From assembly GCF_003814555.1 (NCBI RefSeq), contig NZ_RKQN01000002.1, positions 248,001 to 312,000 of the forward strand: DNA of 64,000 nt. The letters are read 5' to 3'. A model generated the notes under the pieces. The model had not been told where the DNA came from, did no database searches, and saw nothing but the letters and a program-made list of their open reading frames with translations. The translations under genes were made by a program, and so were the position numbers. The stretch comes from Vulcaniibacterium tengchongense (GTDB lineage Bacteria > Pseudomonadota > Gammaproteobacteria > Xanthomonadales > Xanthomonadaceae). Below, one piece after another: positions 1-8,301 of the stretch. The stretch's first letter is position 1. Every line of letters starts with the position of its first letter.

Positions 1-652
1 CCATATCGAGTCCCAGGGCCTGGCCACCCGCACCCACGGCGGCGCCACCCTGCTGCGGACCCCGCCGCAGGAGCGCGACATCCACGAGAAGGACGCGCTG
101 AACCAGCCGCTCAAGGACTCGATCGGCGCGTGCGCGGCGCGCCTGGTGAAGCCCGGCGACAACATCATCATCGATTCGGGGTCGACCACGATGACCCTGG
201 CGCGCCACCTGCGCGGGCATCGCGAGGTCACGGTGATGACCAACGGCCTCAACATCGCCTGGGAGCTGGCCCATGCCCCGGGCGTGGAACTGCTGCTGAC
301 CGGCGGCCTGCTGCGCAAGCAGTCGCTGTCGCTGCAGGGCAGCCAGGCCGAAGCCAGCCTCGGCACCTACAGCTTCGACACCCTGTTCCTCGGCGTGGAC
401 GGCCTGGACCTGCAGTTCGGCCTGACCACCCACCACGAGGCCGAGGCCAGCCTCAACCACCGCATGGTCGAGCGCGCGCGCAAGGTCGTCGTGCTGACCG
501 ACGCGTCCAAGTTCGGGCGGGTCAGCCTGCACCGGATCGCGCGCCTCGACCAGATCCACACCATCATCACCGACGAAGGCATCGGCAGCGACTACCGCGA
601 AGGGCTGCAGCGGCTGGGCATCGAGGTGATCATCGCCGAGTCGCCGCCTTGA
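1..652 (+). CDS. DeoR/AgaR-family transcriptional regulator, 5' end missing
   Basis: The reading frame is open from the window edge (first full codon at base 2) to the TGA at 650-652, so the N-terminal winged-helix DNA-binding domain lies outside the window. The visible part starts with the RTHGGA signature that follows the helix-turn-helix in DeoR proteins. It continues into the DeoR C-terminal sugar-phosphate sensor domain, with the DSGSTT, NGLNIA and LTGG motifs and a late DASKFG motif. The ATG at 146 is internal and is not the real start. The gene is translationally coupled to nagA, whose start overlaps its stop codon. It therefore probably represses the amino-sugar module and responds to a sugar phosphate such as GlcNAc-6-P. 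The family is certain; the ligand is inferred from context. Confidence 0.9.
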   Translation, partial: HIESQGLATRTHGGATLLRTPPQERDIHEKDALNQPLKDSIGACAARLVKPGDNIIIDSGSTTMTLARHLRGHREVTVMTNGLNIAWELAHAPGVELLLTGGLLRKQSLSLQGSQAEASLGTYSFDTLFLGVDGLDLQFGLTTHHEAEASLNHRMVERARKVVVLTDASKFGRVSLHRIARLDQIHTIITDEGIGSDYREGLQRLGIEVIIAESPP

Positions 653-1770
653 CCGAGCCGCAAGCGCTGCAGGGCCGCATTCTCACCGCGTCGGGGTGGG
701 TGCGGGGAGAGATCGAATTCGACCGCCGCGTGCGCCGCATCCGCGCCGCGGCGGACGCCGACGGCGCCGGCGAGGACGACGAGCCGCTGATCCTGCCCGG
801 TTTCGTCGACCTGCACGTGCACGGCGGCGCCGGCGCCGACGTCATGCAAGGCGGCGACGCCGCGCGCACGGTCGCCGCGCTGCACGCGCGGCACGGCACC
901 ACCGCCCTGCTGGCGACGACGATGACCGCGCACGAGGACGACATCGTCCACGCGCTGCGCGGCGTGGCCGCGGCGATCGCCGAGCCGGCCCCGGGCACCG
1001 CGCGCGTGCTCGGCGTGCACCTGGAAGGCCCGTACATCAGCCGCGAGCGCCTGGGCGCGCAGCCGCCGCTGGTGACCGAGGCGACGCTGGCGCAGGTGGA
1101 ACGGCTGCACGCCGTCGCGCCGATCCGGGTGCTGACGATCGCGCCGGAGATCGGCCGCCACCGCGAGCTGATCCCGCGCCTGGCCGCGCTCGGCATCCGT
1201 GTCCAGCTCGGCCACAGCGCGGGCGGCTACGACGACGGCGTCGCCGCGCTGCAGGCCGGCGCGCGCGGCTTCACCCACCTGTTCAACGGCATGACCGGGG
1301 TCGACCACCGCAACCCGGGCATCGCCGCCGCCGCGCTCGCGCACGCGCAGTACGCCGAGCTGATCCCGGACCTGCAGCACGTGCACCCGGGCGCGATCCG
1401 CGCCGCGCTGCGGGCGATCCCGCGGTTGTACTGCGTGACCGACGCGACCGCCGCCACCGGCATGCCCGACGGCGAGTACGCGCTGGGCGCGCAGCGCGTG
1501 CACAAGTGCCTGGGCTGCGTGCGCCTGGCCGACGGCTCCTCGCTCGCCGGCAGCGCCCTGACGATGGACCAGGCGCTGCGCAACCTGGTGTCGATCGGCC
1601 TGGACCTGGCCGACGCCTCGGACCGCCTGTCGCGCTATCCGGCCGACTACCTCGGCCTGCACGACCGCGGCCGCCTGCACCCCGGCGCCTGCGCCGACCT
1701 GGTCGTGCTCGACGCGCAGCTGCGGCTTCGCCGCGTGTTCGTCGAGGGCGACGAAGTCGCGCCCGCCTGA
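649..1770 (+). CDS. nagA: N-acetylglucosamine-6-phosphate deacetylase
   Basis: A 373-residue cytoplasmic metal-dependent amidohydrolase that converts GlcNAc-6-P to glucosamine-6-P and acetate. Visible family motifs: DLHVHGG (res. 54-60), HLEGPYI (124-130), LGHS (187-190), THLFNGM (209-215), a His-rich segment near 244-247 and TDATAATGMPDG (264-275) with the catalytic Asp. The length is typical. The best start is TTG at 649, which overlaps the TGA of the upstream regulator; no ATG or GTG gives a full N-terminus without running far into that gene. The usual DGxHV segment reads DLQHV here, a small departure. It is followed 56 bp downstream by an MFS sugar porter. Amino-sugar catabolism is well supported. 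Confidence 0.93.
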   Translation: MTEPQALQGRILTASGWVRGEIEFDRRVRRIRAAADADGAGEDDEPLILPGFVDLHVHGGAGADVMQGGDAARTVAALHARHGTTALLATTMTAHEDDIVHALRGVAAAIAEPAPGTARVLGVHLEGPYISRERLGAQPPLVTEATLAQVERLHAVAPIRVLTIAPEIGRHRELIPRLAALGIRVQLGHSAGGYDDGVAALQAGARGFTHLFNGMTGVDHRNPGIAAAALAHAQYAELIPDLQHVHPGAIRAALRAIPRLYCVTDATAATGMPDGEYALGAQRVHKCLGCVRLADGSSLAGSALTMDQALRNLVSIGLDLADASDRLSRYPADYLGLHDRGRLHPGACADLVVLDAQLRLRRVFVEGDEVAPA

Positions 1771-1826
1771 CCGCGGGCCTCCTCACTCGCGGCGTGCGCG
1801 CCGCCCTGCCGACCGGACCTGCCCCG

Positions 1827-3632
1827 ATGAACGACGCGATCGCCGCCCCCTCCGCTTCCACGGCCGCGCACGCGCCCCGCTGGCGGCTGCGCTACCTGCT
1901 CTTCATCGCCGGCATGGGCGGGCTGCTCTACGGCATCGACATCGGCATCATCGCCGGCGCGCTGCCGTATCTCGAGGCCACCGCCACCCAGGCCTGGCAT
2001 CTCACCAGCCAGCAGCTCGGGTTCGTAGTCGCGGCGGTGCTGTTCGGCAGCGTGCTGTCGTCGCTGTTCGCCGGCGCCGTCGCCGACCTGATCGGGCGAC
2101 GCGGCGCGATGGCGCTGGCCGGCGCGCTGTTCGCCGTCAGCATCCCGGTGATGGCGCTGGCGTCGGGCTATCTGCCGCTGCTGGTCGGGCGGTTGCTGCA
2201 GGGCGTCAGCGGCGGGCTGATCGGCGTGGTCGTTCCGCTGTACCTCGCCGAGGTGCTGAGCCCGGACCGGCGCGGCCGCGGCGCGGCGATGTTCCAGCTG
2301 CTGCTGACGGTCGGGCTGGTGCTGGCGGCGGTGATCGGCCTCTACCACGCGCACGCGGTGGACGCCGCGGCCGCCGCGGCCCAGGCGCTGGACGGCGCGG
2401 AGCAGCGCCGGGCGCTGTTCGAAGCGCGCGACCACGCCTGGCGCACGATCTTCTGGAGCTGCCTGCTGCCGGGCCTGGTGTTCACCGGCGGCGTGCTGCT
2501 GCTGAGCGAATCGCCGCGCTGGCTGGTCCGCCGCGGCCGCATCGCCGAGGCGCGCGAGGCGTTGCGGCGCACCGTGCCGCCGGCGCAAGTGGAAGCGACG
2601 CTGCGGCTCATGCAGGCGCCCGCCGGAACGTCCGCCGGCGCGGGCGAGGCCCGCGACCGCCTGCTGAGCCGCCGCTATCTGCTGCCGTTCCTGCTGGCGT
2701 GCCTGATCCTCGCCTGCACCCAGGCCACCGGCATCAACTCGGTGCTGGCCTACTCGGTCAACATCCTCCACCACGCCGGCCTGCCCGGCGCGGTCGCGAA
2801 CTGGGCCGACGTGGCGATCAAGCTGCTCAACGCCGCGATGACCCTGGTGGCCCTCGCGCTGGTCGACCGCAAAGGCCGCAAGTTCCTGCTGATGCTCGGC
2901 AGCGGCGGCATCGCGGTGGCCCTGCTCGCCGCGGCGCTGCTGTTCCTGCAGGCCGAGCGCGGCCGGCTCGACGTGCGCGACGCGCTGCAACGCCAGGCGA
3001 CGGGCGACGCGCTGTCGCTCCGCCTCGATGCCGCGCAATGGCGACGGCTGGGCGCGGAGAACGCGGATCAGCCGCTGCAACTCGCCGTCTCCTACTCCTA
3101 CGGCGGCTTCAGCAACGTGCGCTCGCTGCGCAGCGACGCGGCCGGCGAGATCGAACTGGCCCTGCGCCGCGAGGACGCGGTGCGGCCCGACGGCGCGATC
3201 GGCGCGTTCTTCCGCCGCCTGCACCTCAACCCGTTCCCGGACCCCGCGGCCGCGGCGCAGGCGCCGCTGCGGATCGAGCGCGCCCGCCTCGGGCCGGTGC
3301 CGCCGCCGGCGCACGGCTGGGCCGTGGCCGCCTGCATCCTGGTGTTCGTCGCGTTCTTCGCGGTCGGCCCCGGCGTGTGCGTGTGGCTGGCGCTGTCCGA
3401 ACTGATGCCCACGCGCATCCGCTCCAACGGGATGAGCATCGCGCTGCTGATCAACCAGTTCGTCTCCACGGTGATCGCGGCGATCTTCCTGCCGACCGTG
3501 GGCCATTACGGCTACGCCAGCATGTTCCTCTTCTGGGCCGGCTGCACTGTGGTCTTCTTCGTCGTCGCGGCGGTCTACCTGCCCGAGACCAAGGGCAAGT
3601 CGCTGGAGCAGATCGAGGCGCATTTCCGCTGA
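1827..3632 (+). CDS. MFS sugar-porter with a periplasmic insertion domain
   Basis: A 601-residue inner-membrane transporter of the sugar porter family. Evidence: GLLYGIDIGIIAGAL in TM1, the TM2-3 loop D-x-x-GRRG, the central SPRWLVRRGR motif and a C-terminal PETKGKSLEQ. Bacterial members usually have 450-500 residues. The extra length is a segment of about 120 residues (roughly 375-495) between TM9 and TM10, which should face the periplasm. The N-terminal half also has an Ala-rich loop near 170-200. The gene follows nagA closely and probably imports GlcNAc or another amino sugar. Uptake of free sugar would require a separate kinase, not visible here. The substrate is inferred from position only. 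Confidence 0.85.
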   Translation: MNDAIAAPSASTAAHAPRWRLRYLLFIAGMGGLLYGIDIGIIAGALPYLEATATQAWHLTSQQLGFVVAAVLFGSVLSSLFAGAVADLIGRRGAMALAGALFAVSIPVMALASGYLPLLVGRLLQGVSGGLIGVVVPLYLAEVLSPDRRGRGAAMFQLLLTVGLVLAAVIGLYHAHAVDAAAAAAQALDGAEQRRALFEARDHAWRTIFWSCLLPGLVFTGGVLLLSESPRWLVRRGRIAEAREALRRTVPPAQVEATLRLMQAPAGTSAGAGEARDRLLSRRYLLPFLLACLILACTQATGINSVLAYSVNILHHAGLPGAVANWADVAIKLLNAAMTLVALALVDRKGRKFLLMLGSGGIAVALLAAALLFLQAERGRLDVRDALQRQATGDALSLRLDAAQWRRLGAENADQPLQLAVSYSYGGFSNVRSLRSDAAGEIELALRREDAVRPDGAIGAFFRRLHLNPFPDPAAAAQAPLRIERARLGPVPPPAHGWAVAACILVFVAFFAVGPGVCVWLALSELMPTRIRSNGMSIALLINQFVSTVIAAIFLPTVGHYGYASMFLFWAGCTVVFFVVAAVYLPETKGKSLEQIEAHFR

Positions 3633-3664
3633 GCGCGGCCCGCCGCGGCACGGGCGCCGCCGCC

Positions 3665-4165
3665 TCAACCGGCGGCCGCGTCCGGCTCCCAGACCATGTA
3701 CACGTCGGCGCGGGCGTAGTGGGTGCCGGGGCGCGGGGCCGGGCGGTGGCGGAAGCCGACGCTCTCGTAAAGCGCCAGCGCCGGGCCGAGCCTGCGGCTC
3801 GATTCCAGGAACAGTTCGCGCCCGCCGAGCGCGCGATAGGCGTCGAGCGCGCCCAGCATCAGCTTGCGGCCGATGCCGGCGCCGCGCAGTTCCGGCGCGA
3901 CCGCCATCTTGGTCAGCTCGTAGACGCCGCCGCCTTCGTGCTTGAGCGCGACGGTGCCGACCGCGCGCGCCGCGGCGTCGACCGCGAACAGGATGCGCCC
4001 GCCGCCGGCGAGGATGTGCGTCTCCGGATCGCCGAGCACTTCGCGGTCGATGGCCTCGACCACGAACCAGCGCTGCAGCCATTCCAGGTTGAGGCGGGCG
4101 AACTCCCCGCGCCAGCGCGGCGCGTAGCCGACGATGCGGACGGGGGCGGGGTCGACGGCGGGCAT
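3665..4165 (-). CDS. GNAT family N-acetyltransferase
   Basis: A 166-residue cytoplasmic acetyltransferase. The acetyl-CoA-binding motif A is seen as VAPELRGAGIGRKL, preceded by the ELTKM strand and followed by the typical C-terminal ALYESVGF segment. The start is the ATG at 4163-4165, which gives the usual length and an N-terminus (PVRIVGY) typical of the family; the frame is open much further upstream but that part has no family character. It converges with the sugar porter, with 32 bp between stops. The substrate cannot be told. Confidence 0.88.
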   Translation of the reverse strand: MPAVDPAPVRIVGYAPRWRGEFARLNLEWLQRWFVVEAIDREVLGDPETHILAGGGRILFAVDAAARAVGTVALKHEGGGVYELTKMAVAPELRGAGIGRKLMLGALDAYRALGGRELFLESSRRLGPALALYESVGFRHRPAPRPGTHYARADVYMVWEPDAAAG

Positions 4166-4274
4166 GCCGCGATGATAACGGAGCCTGTTTTCGCGGCATG
4201 CGCCGCCGCGTTCGCCCGTGCGCCGCACAGCGATGCGCGGCGGCCGGCCGTTCCGCGCAGGCGCGAGCGCGGGC

Positions 4275-5096
4275 TCACGATCCGTGCGCGCCGGGCTGCG
4301 GGTGTTCGGCGGCAACGACGCGGCAGCGAACGCCGGTCGGCATCGGCTGCGCCGACGCCGAAAACGGTCGCGGCGGCCCGCAGGCCGCCGCGTCGGGGTG
4401 CCCGCTGCGCCGCTCAGCCCTTGCCCTTGCCCGGCCCGTGCCCTTGCTCCTGGGCCTTGTTGCCCCGGGCTTGCCCGGATGCGGCTTTTCCGCGCCGCGG
4501 GCCGCCGGTCGCGCATCCGCGCCCGGGCGGTCGCCCCGGGCCGCTCCCTTGCCCTTGGCGGGCTGGCCCGTCCCGGCCTTGCCGGCCGCGCCCTTGCCGC
4601 GCCCGGGGAAGTCGCGCTCGAGCTGCGCGTCGAGCGCGATCGGCCGACCCCAGCGGTCGTAGGTCGGCACCAGGCCCTTCTTCAGCCGGTGGAACTCCGG
4701 CGAGCCGGGCTTGATCCCGAGGTTCTGCGCCACCCGGCCCCAGCCGAGGGCGTGGTCGCGCTCCCAGATGTCGACCACGTAGCGGCACGGCCGGCCGATG
4801 ATCGAGGCCAGCGCGCAGGCGAAGTAGACGTCGCCCGGCGCCCAGCGGCGCTGCACCAGCAGGTCGACCACGAGGTCGCGCGGGGCGCCGTGGTAGCGCA
4901 CCAGCTCGTCGACGAACGGGTCGCGGTAGCGGCTGCCGTAGCGGTTCATGTCGCCGAGCCAGGTGTCGACCCAGACGTCGCCGCTGCGCGGGTTCCAGCC
5001 GAAGGTGAAGTCCTGCGCGGCGGCGGACCCGACGCCGCCGAGCGAGGCGAGCGCGGTCAGCGCGGCGAGCAGGCAGGACTTGAGCGAGGCGGACAT
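4275..5096 (-). CDS. secreted Lys/Gly-rich protein of unknown function, C-terminal frame uncertain
   Basis: Starts at ATG 5094-5096, preceded by a good AAGGAG site. Residues 1-28 form a clear signal peptide ending SAAAQ. The next 140 residues form a compact acidic/aromatic domain with WVDTWLGDMNRYG, QRRWAPGDVYFACALA and RWGRPIALD, followed by a Gly/Lys/Pro-rich tail. In the called frame the tail runs on to 4275 with an unlikely Arg/Pro composition. In the neighbouring frame it would end at 4414 after a natural-looking GHGPGKGKG, so a one-base indel in the tail is possible. The gene lies next to another secreted basic protein on the same strand (5194-5622), 97 bp upstream. No function is known to me. 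Confidence 0.7.
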   Translation of the reverse strand: MSASLKSCLLAALTALASLGGVGSAAAQDFTFGWNPRSGDVWVDTWLGDMNRYGSRYRDPFVDELVRYHGAPRDLVVDLLVQRRWAPGDVYFACALASIIGRPCRYVVDIWERDHALGWGRVAQNLGIKPGSPEFHRLKKGLVPTYDRWGRPIALDAQLERDFPGRGKGAAGKAGTGQPAKGKGAARGDRPGADARPAARGAEKPHPGKPGATRPRSKGTGRARARAERRSGHPDAAACGPPRPFSASAQPMPTGVRCRVVAAEHPQPGAHGS

Positions 5097-5193
5097 GAGG
5101 CACTCCTTGGAGGTGGCGGCCGCCGCCGGGAAGCCCGCGGCGGCGGCCGGGCCGTGGCATGGCGCCGGCGCCGCGCGGGCGGCTGCGGCGAAC

Positions 5194-5622
5194 TCAGTCG
5201 CGGTCCCAGCGGCGATGGCGATCGTAGCGGTCGTAGTGGCGGTCGCGATCGTGGTAGCGGTGATTGTGGCGGTCGCGGTCGTAGCGCGCGTCGTACCAGT
5301 ACGCGGCGCAACGGCCGTAGCGGTCGCACTTGGATTTCGGCCCGCGCCAGTGGCCGTAGGCATGCCCGTAGGGCGGTCCGGCGCGATACACGGTGCGGTA
5401 GTAGACCGGGCGGCCCCAGCGGTCGCGCACCACCACCAGGCGGTCGCGCGGACCGTAGCCGCCATGGCGGTAGTAGGGGTAACCGTCGCGGAAGATCACG
5501 TCGCCGAGATCGACGATCACGCGCACGCCGTCGGCGTGCGCAGGCGCGGGGGCGAAGGCCGCGACGCCGAGACCGGCGGCCAGGATCATCGGTGCGAGCC
5601 AGCGGGACAGGGCGGTGGCCAT
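5194..5622 (-). CDS. secreted Tyr/Arg/Asp/His-rich protein
   Basis: A 142-residue protein with a signal peptide (about residues 1-31, ending APAHA) and a GAGGAG-type ribosome site 5' of ATG 5622. The mature part begins with VRVIVDLGDVIFRDG and has an RWGRPVYY motif also seen, as RWGRPIALD, in the next gene downstream. The last 35 residues are a low-complexity run of YDRDRH-like units. These make the DNA look like a tandem repeat but are explained by the protein. Probably periplasmic or surface-located, possibly metal- or polyanion-binding; this is only inferred from composition. Confidence 0.75.
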   Translation of the reverse strand: MATALSRWLAPMILAAGLGVAAFAPAPAHADGVRVIVDLGDVIFRDGYPYYRHGGYGPRDRLVVVRDRWGRPVYYRTVYRAGPPYGHAYGHWRGPKSKCDRYGRCAAYWYDARYDRDRHNHRYHDRDRHYDRYDRHRRWDRD

Positions 5623-5761
5623 GGGGTTTCGTTCTCCTCGTCGGGCCTGCGCCTGCGGCAGGCTCGCCGCGAAGATGCGGGCGCTCGCGTGAATCCTTTT
5701 TTAATCCGGCCGGCGCCGCGCCGGCGGCGCTTAATCGGCGTTGGGCTAAAACCGTTTTCGC

Positions 5762-6508
5762 TCAGGCCGCCTGCCGGGCCCGGGCATCCAGCGCGCGTAC
5801 CGCGGCGGGCAGCGCGCCGGCGTCGGCGACCCGGAGCAGGCGCGGCGCATCGTCCGCGACCGACGCCTCGTCCTCGTAGGCCCAGTTGGTGTGGTACGGC
5901 ACGTGGATGCCCCATCCGCCCAGGTCCAGCACCGGCGCGATGTCCGAGCGCAGCGAATTGCCGATCATCACGAAACGCGCTGCCGGCAGGCCGAATTCCT
6001 CCAGCAGGCGGGCGTAGGTCGGCGGGTCCTTCTCGCTGACGATCTCGATCCGGCGGAACAGCCCGGCCAGGCCGCACTGCCGGACCTTGTTCTCCTGGTG
6101 GAACAGGTCGCCCTTGGTGATCAGCACGACCGGGAACTCGGCCGCGATCGCCTCGACCGCGGCGCGTACCCCGGGCAGCAATTCGACCGGATGCTGCAGC
6201 AGGCGCTTGCCGAGCTCGACCACGCGGTGCAGATCGCGCGCGCCGATGCGCTCGCCGGTGATCGCCACCGCCGCCTCGATCATCGACAGGGTCATGCCCT
6301 TCACGCCGTAGCCGAACAGCGCGAGGTTGCGCTTCTCGACTTCGTACAGGCGCTCGTGCACGCGCGCGTCGCGCAGGTCGACGTACGCGCCGACGATGCG
6401 CTCGAACTCGAGCTGGGCCTGGTCGAAATAGTCCTGGCTGCGCCAGAGGGTGTCGTCGGCGTCGAAGCCGACCATGCCGATGCCATGCATCGGCACAGTA
6501 TGCCGCAC
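5762..6508 (-). CDS. HAD-superfamily hydrolase
   Basis: A 248-residue soluble phosphohydrolase. HAD motif I is seen as FDADDTLW near residue 15, motif II as LITKGD, motif III Lys in SEKDPPTY, and motif IV as GNSLRSDI. The helical cap lies between motifs I and II (class C1). The first possible start is GTG at 6508; the ATG at 6490 (MHGIGMVGF) is equally plausible and sits closer to motif I. The substrate is unknown; the motifs fit a small-molecule phosphatase. The 5' end faces the downstream end of the EF-hand gene. Confidence 0.87.
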   Translation of the reverse strand: MRHTVPMHGIGMVGFDADDTLWRSQDYFDQAQLEFERIVGAYVDLRDARVHERLYEVEKRNLALFGYGVKGMTLSMIEAAVAITGERIGARDLHRVVELGKRLLQHPVELLPGVRAAVEAIAAEFPVVLITKGDLFHQENKVRQCGLAGLFRRIEIVSEKDPPTYARLLEEFGLPAARFVMIGNSLRSDIAPVLDLGGWGIHVPYHTNWAYEDEASVADDAPRLLRVADAGALPAAVRALDARARQAA

Positions 6509-6534
6509 CGCCTGCGCGCGGCCGGGGCGCGGGC

Positions 6535-6562
6535 GAAAAGAAGGGCGGCCGGAGCCGCCCTC
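6535..6562 (-). terminator. rho-independent terminator of the EF-hand gene
   Basis: On the minus strand an 8-bp stem (AGGGCGGC / GCCGCCCT, 4-base loop) is followed by a pyrimidine-rich TTCTTTTC. It lies 60 bp past the stop codon of the EF-hand gene at 6623 and just 5' of the HAD gene, so it should separate the two transcripts. Confidence 0.7.
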
Positions 6563-6622
6563 GCCGATACGGCAATTGCCCTGTCCGGCCGCGTCCGGCG
6601 GCCGATCCTGCTGCGGGCGGCC

Positions 6623-7018
6623 TCAGCGTCCGCCGCCGTCCTGCTGCTGGCCCTGGCCCTGCTGGCCCTGCACCTGGGCCACGTAGGCCTTGTATTCGTC
6701 GGGGGTCAGCGCGCCGTCGGCGTCGGCGTCGGCCTGGTCGAACACCTGGCCAAGCGCGGGCACGCTGGCCGCCTCGGTCTTGCTCAGGGTGCCGTTCTTG
6801 TCGGCGTCGACGTCGTTCCAGCTCTTCTTCTGCGGCTCGCTGGCGCCGGCGGCCGGCGCCGCGCTGCCGGTCGGCGGTGCCTGCGTCTGCTGCGCGGCCG
6901 GATCGGTCTGGGCGCTCTGCGCGCTCGCGTCGGCCGACTGCGCGAACGCGAACGGCGCCGCCAGCACGGCGGAAAGAGCGAACGCACCGATCAGGGAATG
7001 GCGGGAATCAAGCTTCAT
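6623..7018 (-). CDS. secreted EF-hand calcium-binding protein
   Basis: A 131-residue protein that starts at ATG 7016-7018. A signal peptide spans about residues 1-26 (ending FAFAQ), followed by an Ala/Gln/Pro-rich linker. Two EF-hand loops follow: DVDADKNGTLSKTE and DQADADADGALTPDE, both with Asp/Asn at positions 1, 3 and 5 and an acidic residue at position 12. The tail is Gln/Gly-rich. Probably a periplasmic Ca2+-binding protein; its partner is unknown. The domain assignment is firm. Confidence 0.88.
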   Translation of the reverse strand: MKLDSRHSLIGAFALSAVLAAPFAFAQSADASAQSAQTDPAAQQTQAPPTGSAAPAAGASEPQKKSWNDVDADKNGTLSKTEAASVPALGQVFDQADADADGALTPDEYKAYVAQVQGQQGQGQQQDGGGR

Positions 7019-7352
7019 CTGGGGCTCTCCTCGTCGAATGGATGGTGATGCGAGTACGCGCGGCAGTCCCGAAGGCACAGCAAACCGCACGCGGCGACCT
7101 TGCCGCCGCGCAAGTGAACGCCGTGCATGCTGCGGGCGTTAACGCTACGTTCCTTTAACCAGCGCGTGCGCGAATGCCGCTAGCGCAACGGCGGCGACGC
7201 GAGCGCGGACGCGCAACTGCGTGATCGCGCTCAGGTTTCGCGACATGCGCGCGGCCGCGCGCCGCTGAATGCAACACAACCTTTACGCCGGCTCCTGTCA
7301 TCGCGACGCGCGCGGATGCGTTTTCCGCGTCCGCATCGCGCGATGCGCGGGC

Positions 7353-7541
7353 TCAGGCCTCGTCCTCGCGGCGCACCCGGACGTGCGCCCCACCGGCCTC
7401 GTCCGCTTCGGCCTGCACCACGACCGGCCGGCAGCACACCGCGCAATCCTCGACGTAACGCTGCGCGCCGGCGGACACGTCCACCCGCAGCTCGAGCGGC
7501 TCGCCGCAGTACGGACAGGCGACGCGGATCGACGGCAGCAT
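7353..7541 (-). CDS. CPXCG motif cysteine-rich protein
   Basis: A 62-residue protein, the usual size for this family. It has the CPYCG motif at residues 9-13, a second Cys pair CAVCC near 33-37 that completes a zinc-ribbon-like site, and an acidic tail ending RREDEA. The start is ATG 7541 (MLPSIRV); an upstream in-frame ATG at 7580 would add 13 residues without family character. The family is widespread in gammaproteobacteria and has no assigned function. Confidence 0.85.
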   Translation of the reverse strand: MLPSIRVACPYCGEPLELRVDVSAGAQRYVEDCAVCCRPVVVQAEADEAGGAHVRVRREDEA

Positions 7542-7695
7542 GGCGCCATGCTGCGGCGAGGCGGCTTCATGCGACGGCAAGACCGCCGCGCGCGGCCGTC
7601 ACGCGCCGGTAACCGCGCGCGGCGGCACACTCAAGCGCCGGCCGCGGGCGCAGCTGCGCGTGCGTCGCCGCCGGCCCGCACCAGGGAGGCGCCGC

Positions 7696-8193
7696 ATGAA
7701 GATCCGCCATGTGTTCAGCACGCCCGACGTCGCCACCGCGCGCGCGGCGATGGACGTCGCCCGCCAGGCCGGCGTGCGCGAAGACGATCTGCTGTTGGTC
7801 GCGCGCTCCGACATCGAGCTCGACGACATCCCGAACGAACACAAGGAAGCCGACACCGACCTGGCCGGCGCGGCCCTGCGCGGCGCCGGCTACGGCGGCG
7901 CCGCCGGCCTGCTGGCCGGCCTGGCGGCGGTGGTGATCAGCCCGATCGGCCTGACCCTGGCCGGGGCCGCCGCGACCACCCTGGCCGGCGCGATCGTCGG
8001 CTCCTGGGCCTCGGCCCTGGTCGGCTCGTCGCTGCCGGATCCGATCCGGCGCAAGTTCGACCACGAGATCAAGAACGGCAACATCCTGCTCCTGGTCGAC
8101 GGCAGCCGCGAGCTGCTCGCCGCGCTGGAACCGCGCCTGGTCCAGGCCGGGGCCACGCCGCTGCCGTACGAAGAGACCAAGATGAAGGCCTGA
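7696..8193 (+). CDS. glycine-zipper membrane protein, stress-protein (DUF1269-like) type
   Basis: A 165-residue protein that starts at ATG 7696 after a GGGAGGCG site. The N-terminal 55 residues form a soluble alpha/beta segment (VFSTPDVATARAAMDVAR). Residues 60-115 are a long Gly/Ala hydrophobic hairpin with glycine-zipper spacing. The C-terminal domain has HEIKNGNILLLVDG. This layout matches small inner-membrane proteins annotated as DUF1269-like or general stress proteins. Function unknown. It is transcribed divergently from the CPXCG gene. Confidence 0.72.
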   Translation: MKIRHVFSTPDVATARAAMDVARQAGVREDDLLLVARSDIELDDIPNEHKEADTDLAGAALRGAGYGGAAGLLAGLAAVVISPIGLTLAGAAATTLAGAIVGSWASALVGSSLPDPIRRKFDHEIKNGNILLLVDGSRELLAALEPRLVQAGATPLPYEETKMKA

Positions 8194-8301
8194 GAACGGG
8201 CCTGCGCAAGATCCGGGATGGCGGCGCCGGCCCGCGCCGCCGCACCTCGCGCCGCTGGGCGGCCTGCGCAAGCGGGACGGAGACGGGGGCATTGCCAGGC
8301 T

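Noticed and set aside
5194-5330. Apparent tandem DNA repeat (GGTCGCGATC/GTAGCGG units)
   Set aside because: Explained by the YDRDRH-rich tail of the secreted protein encoded there; spacing is irregular and no CRISPR-like spacer structure exists.
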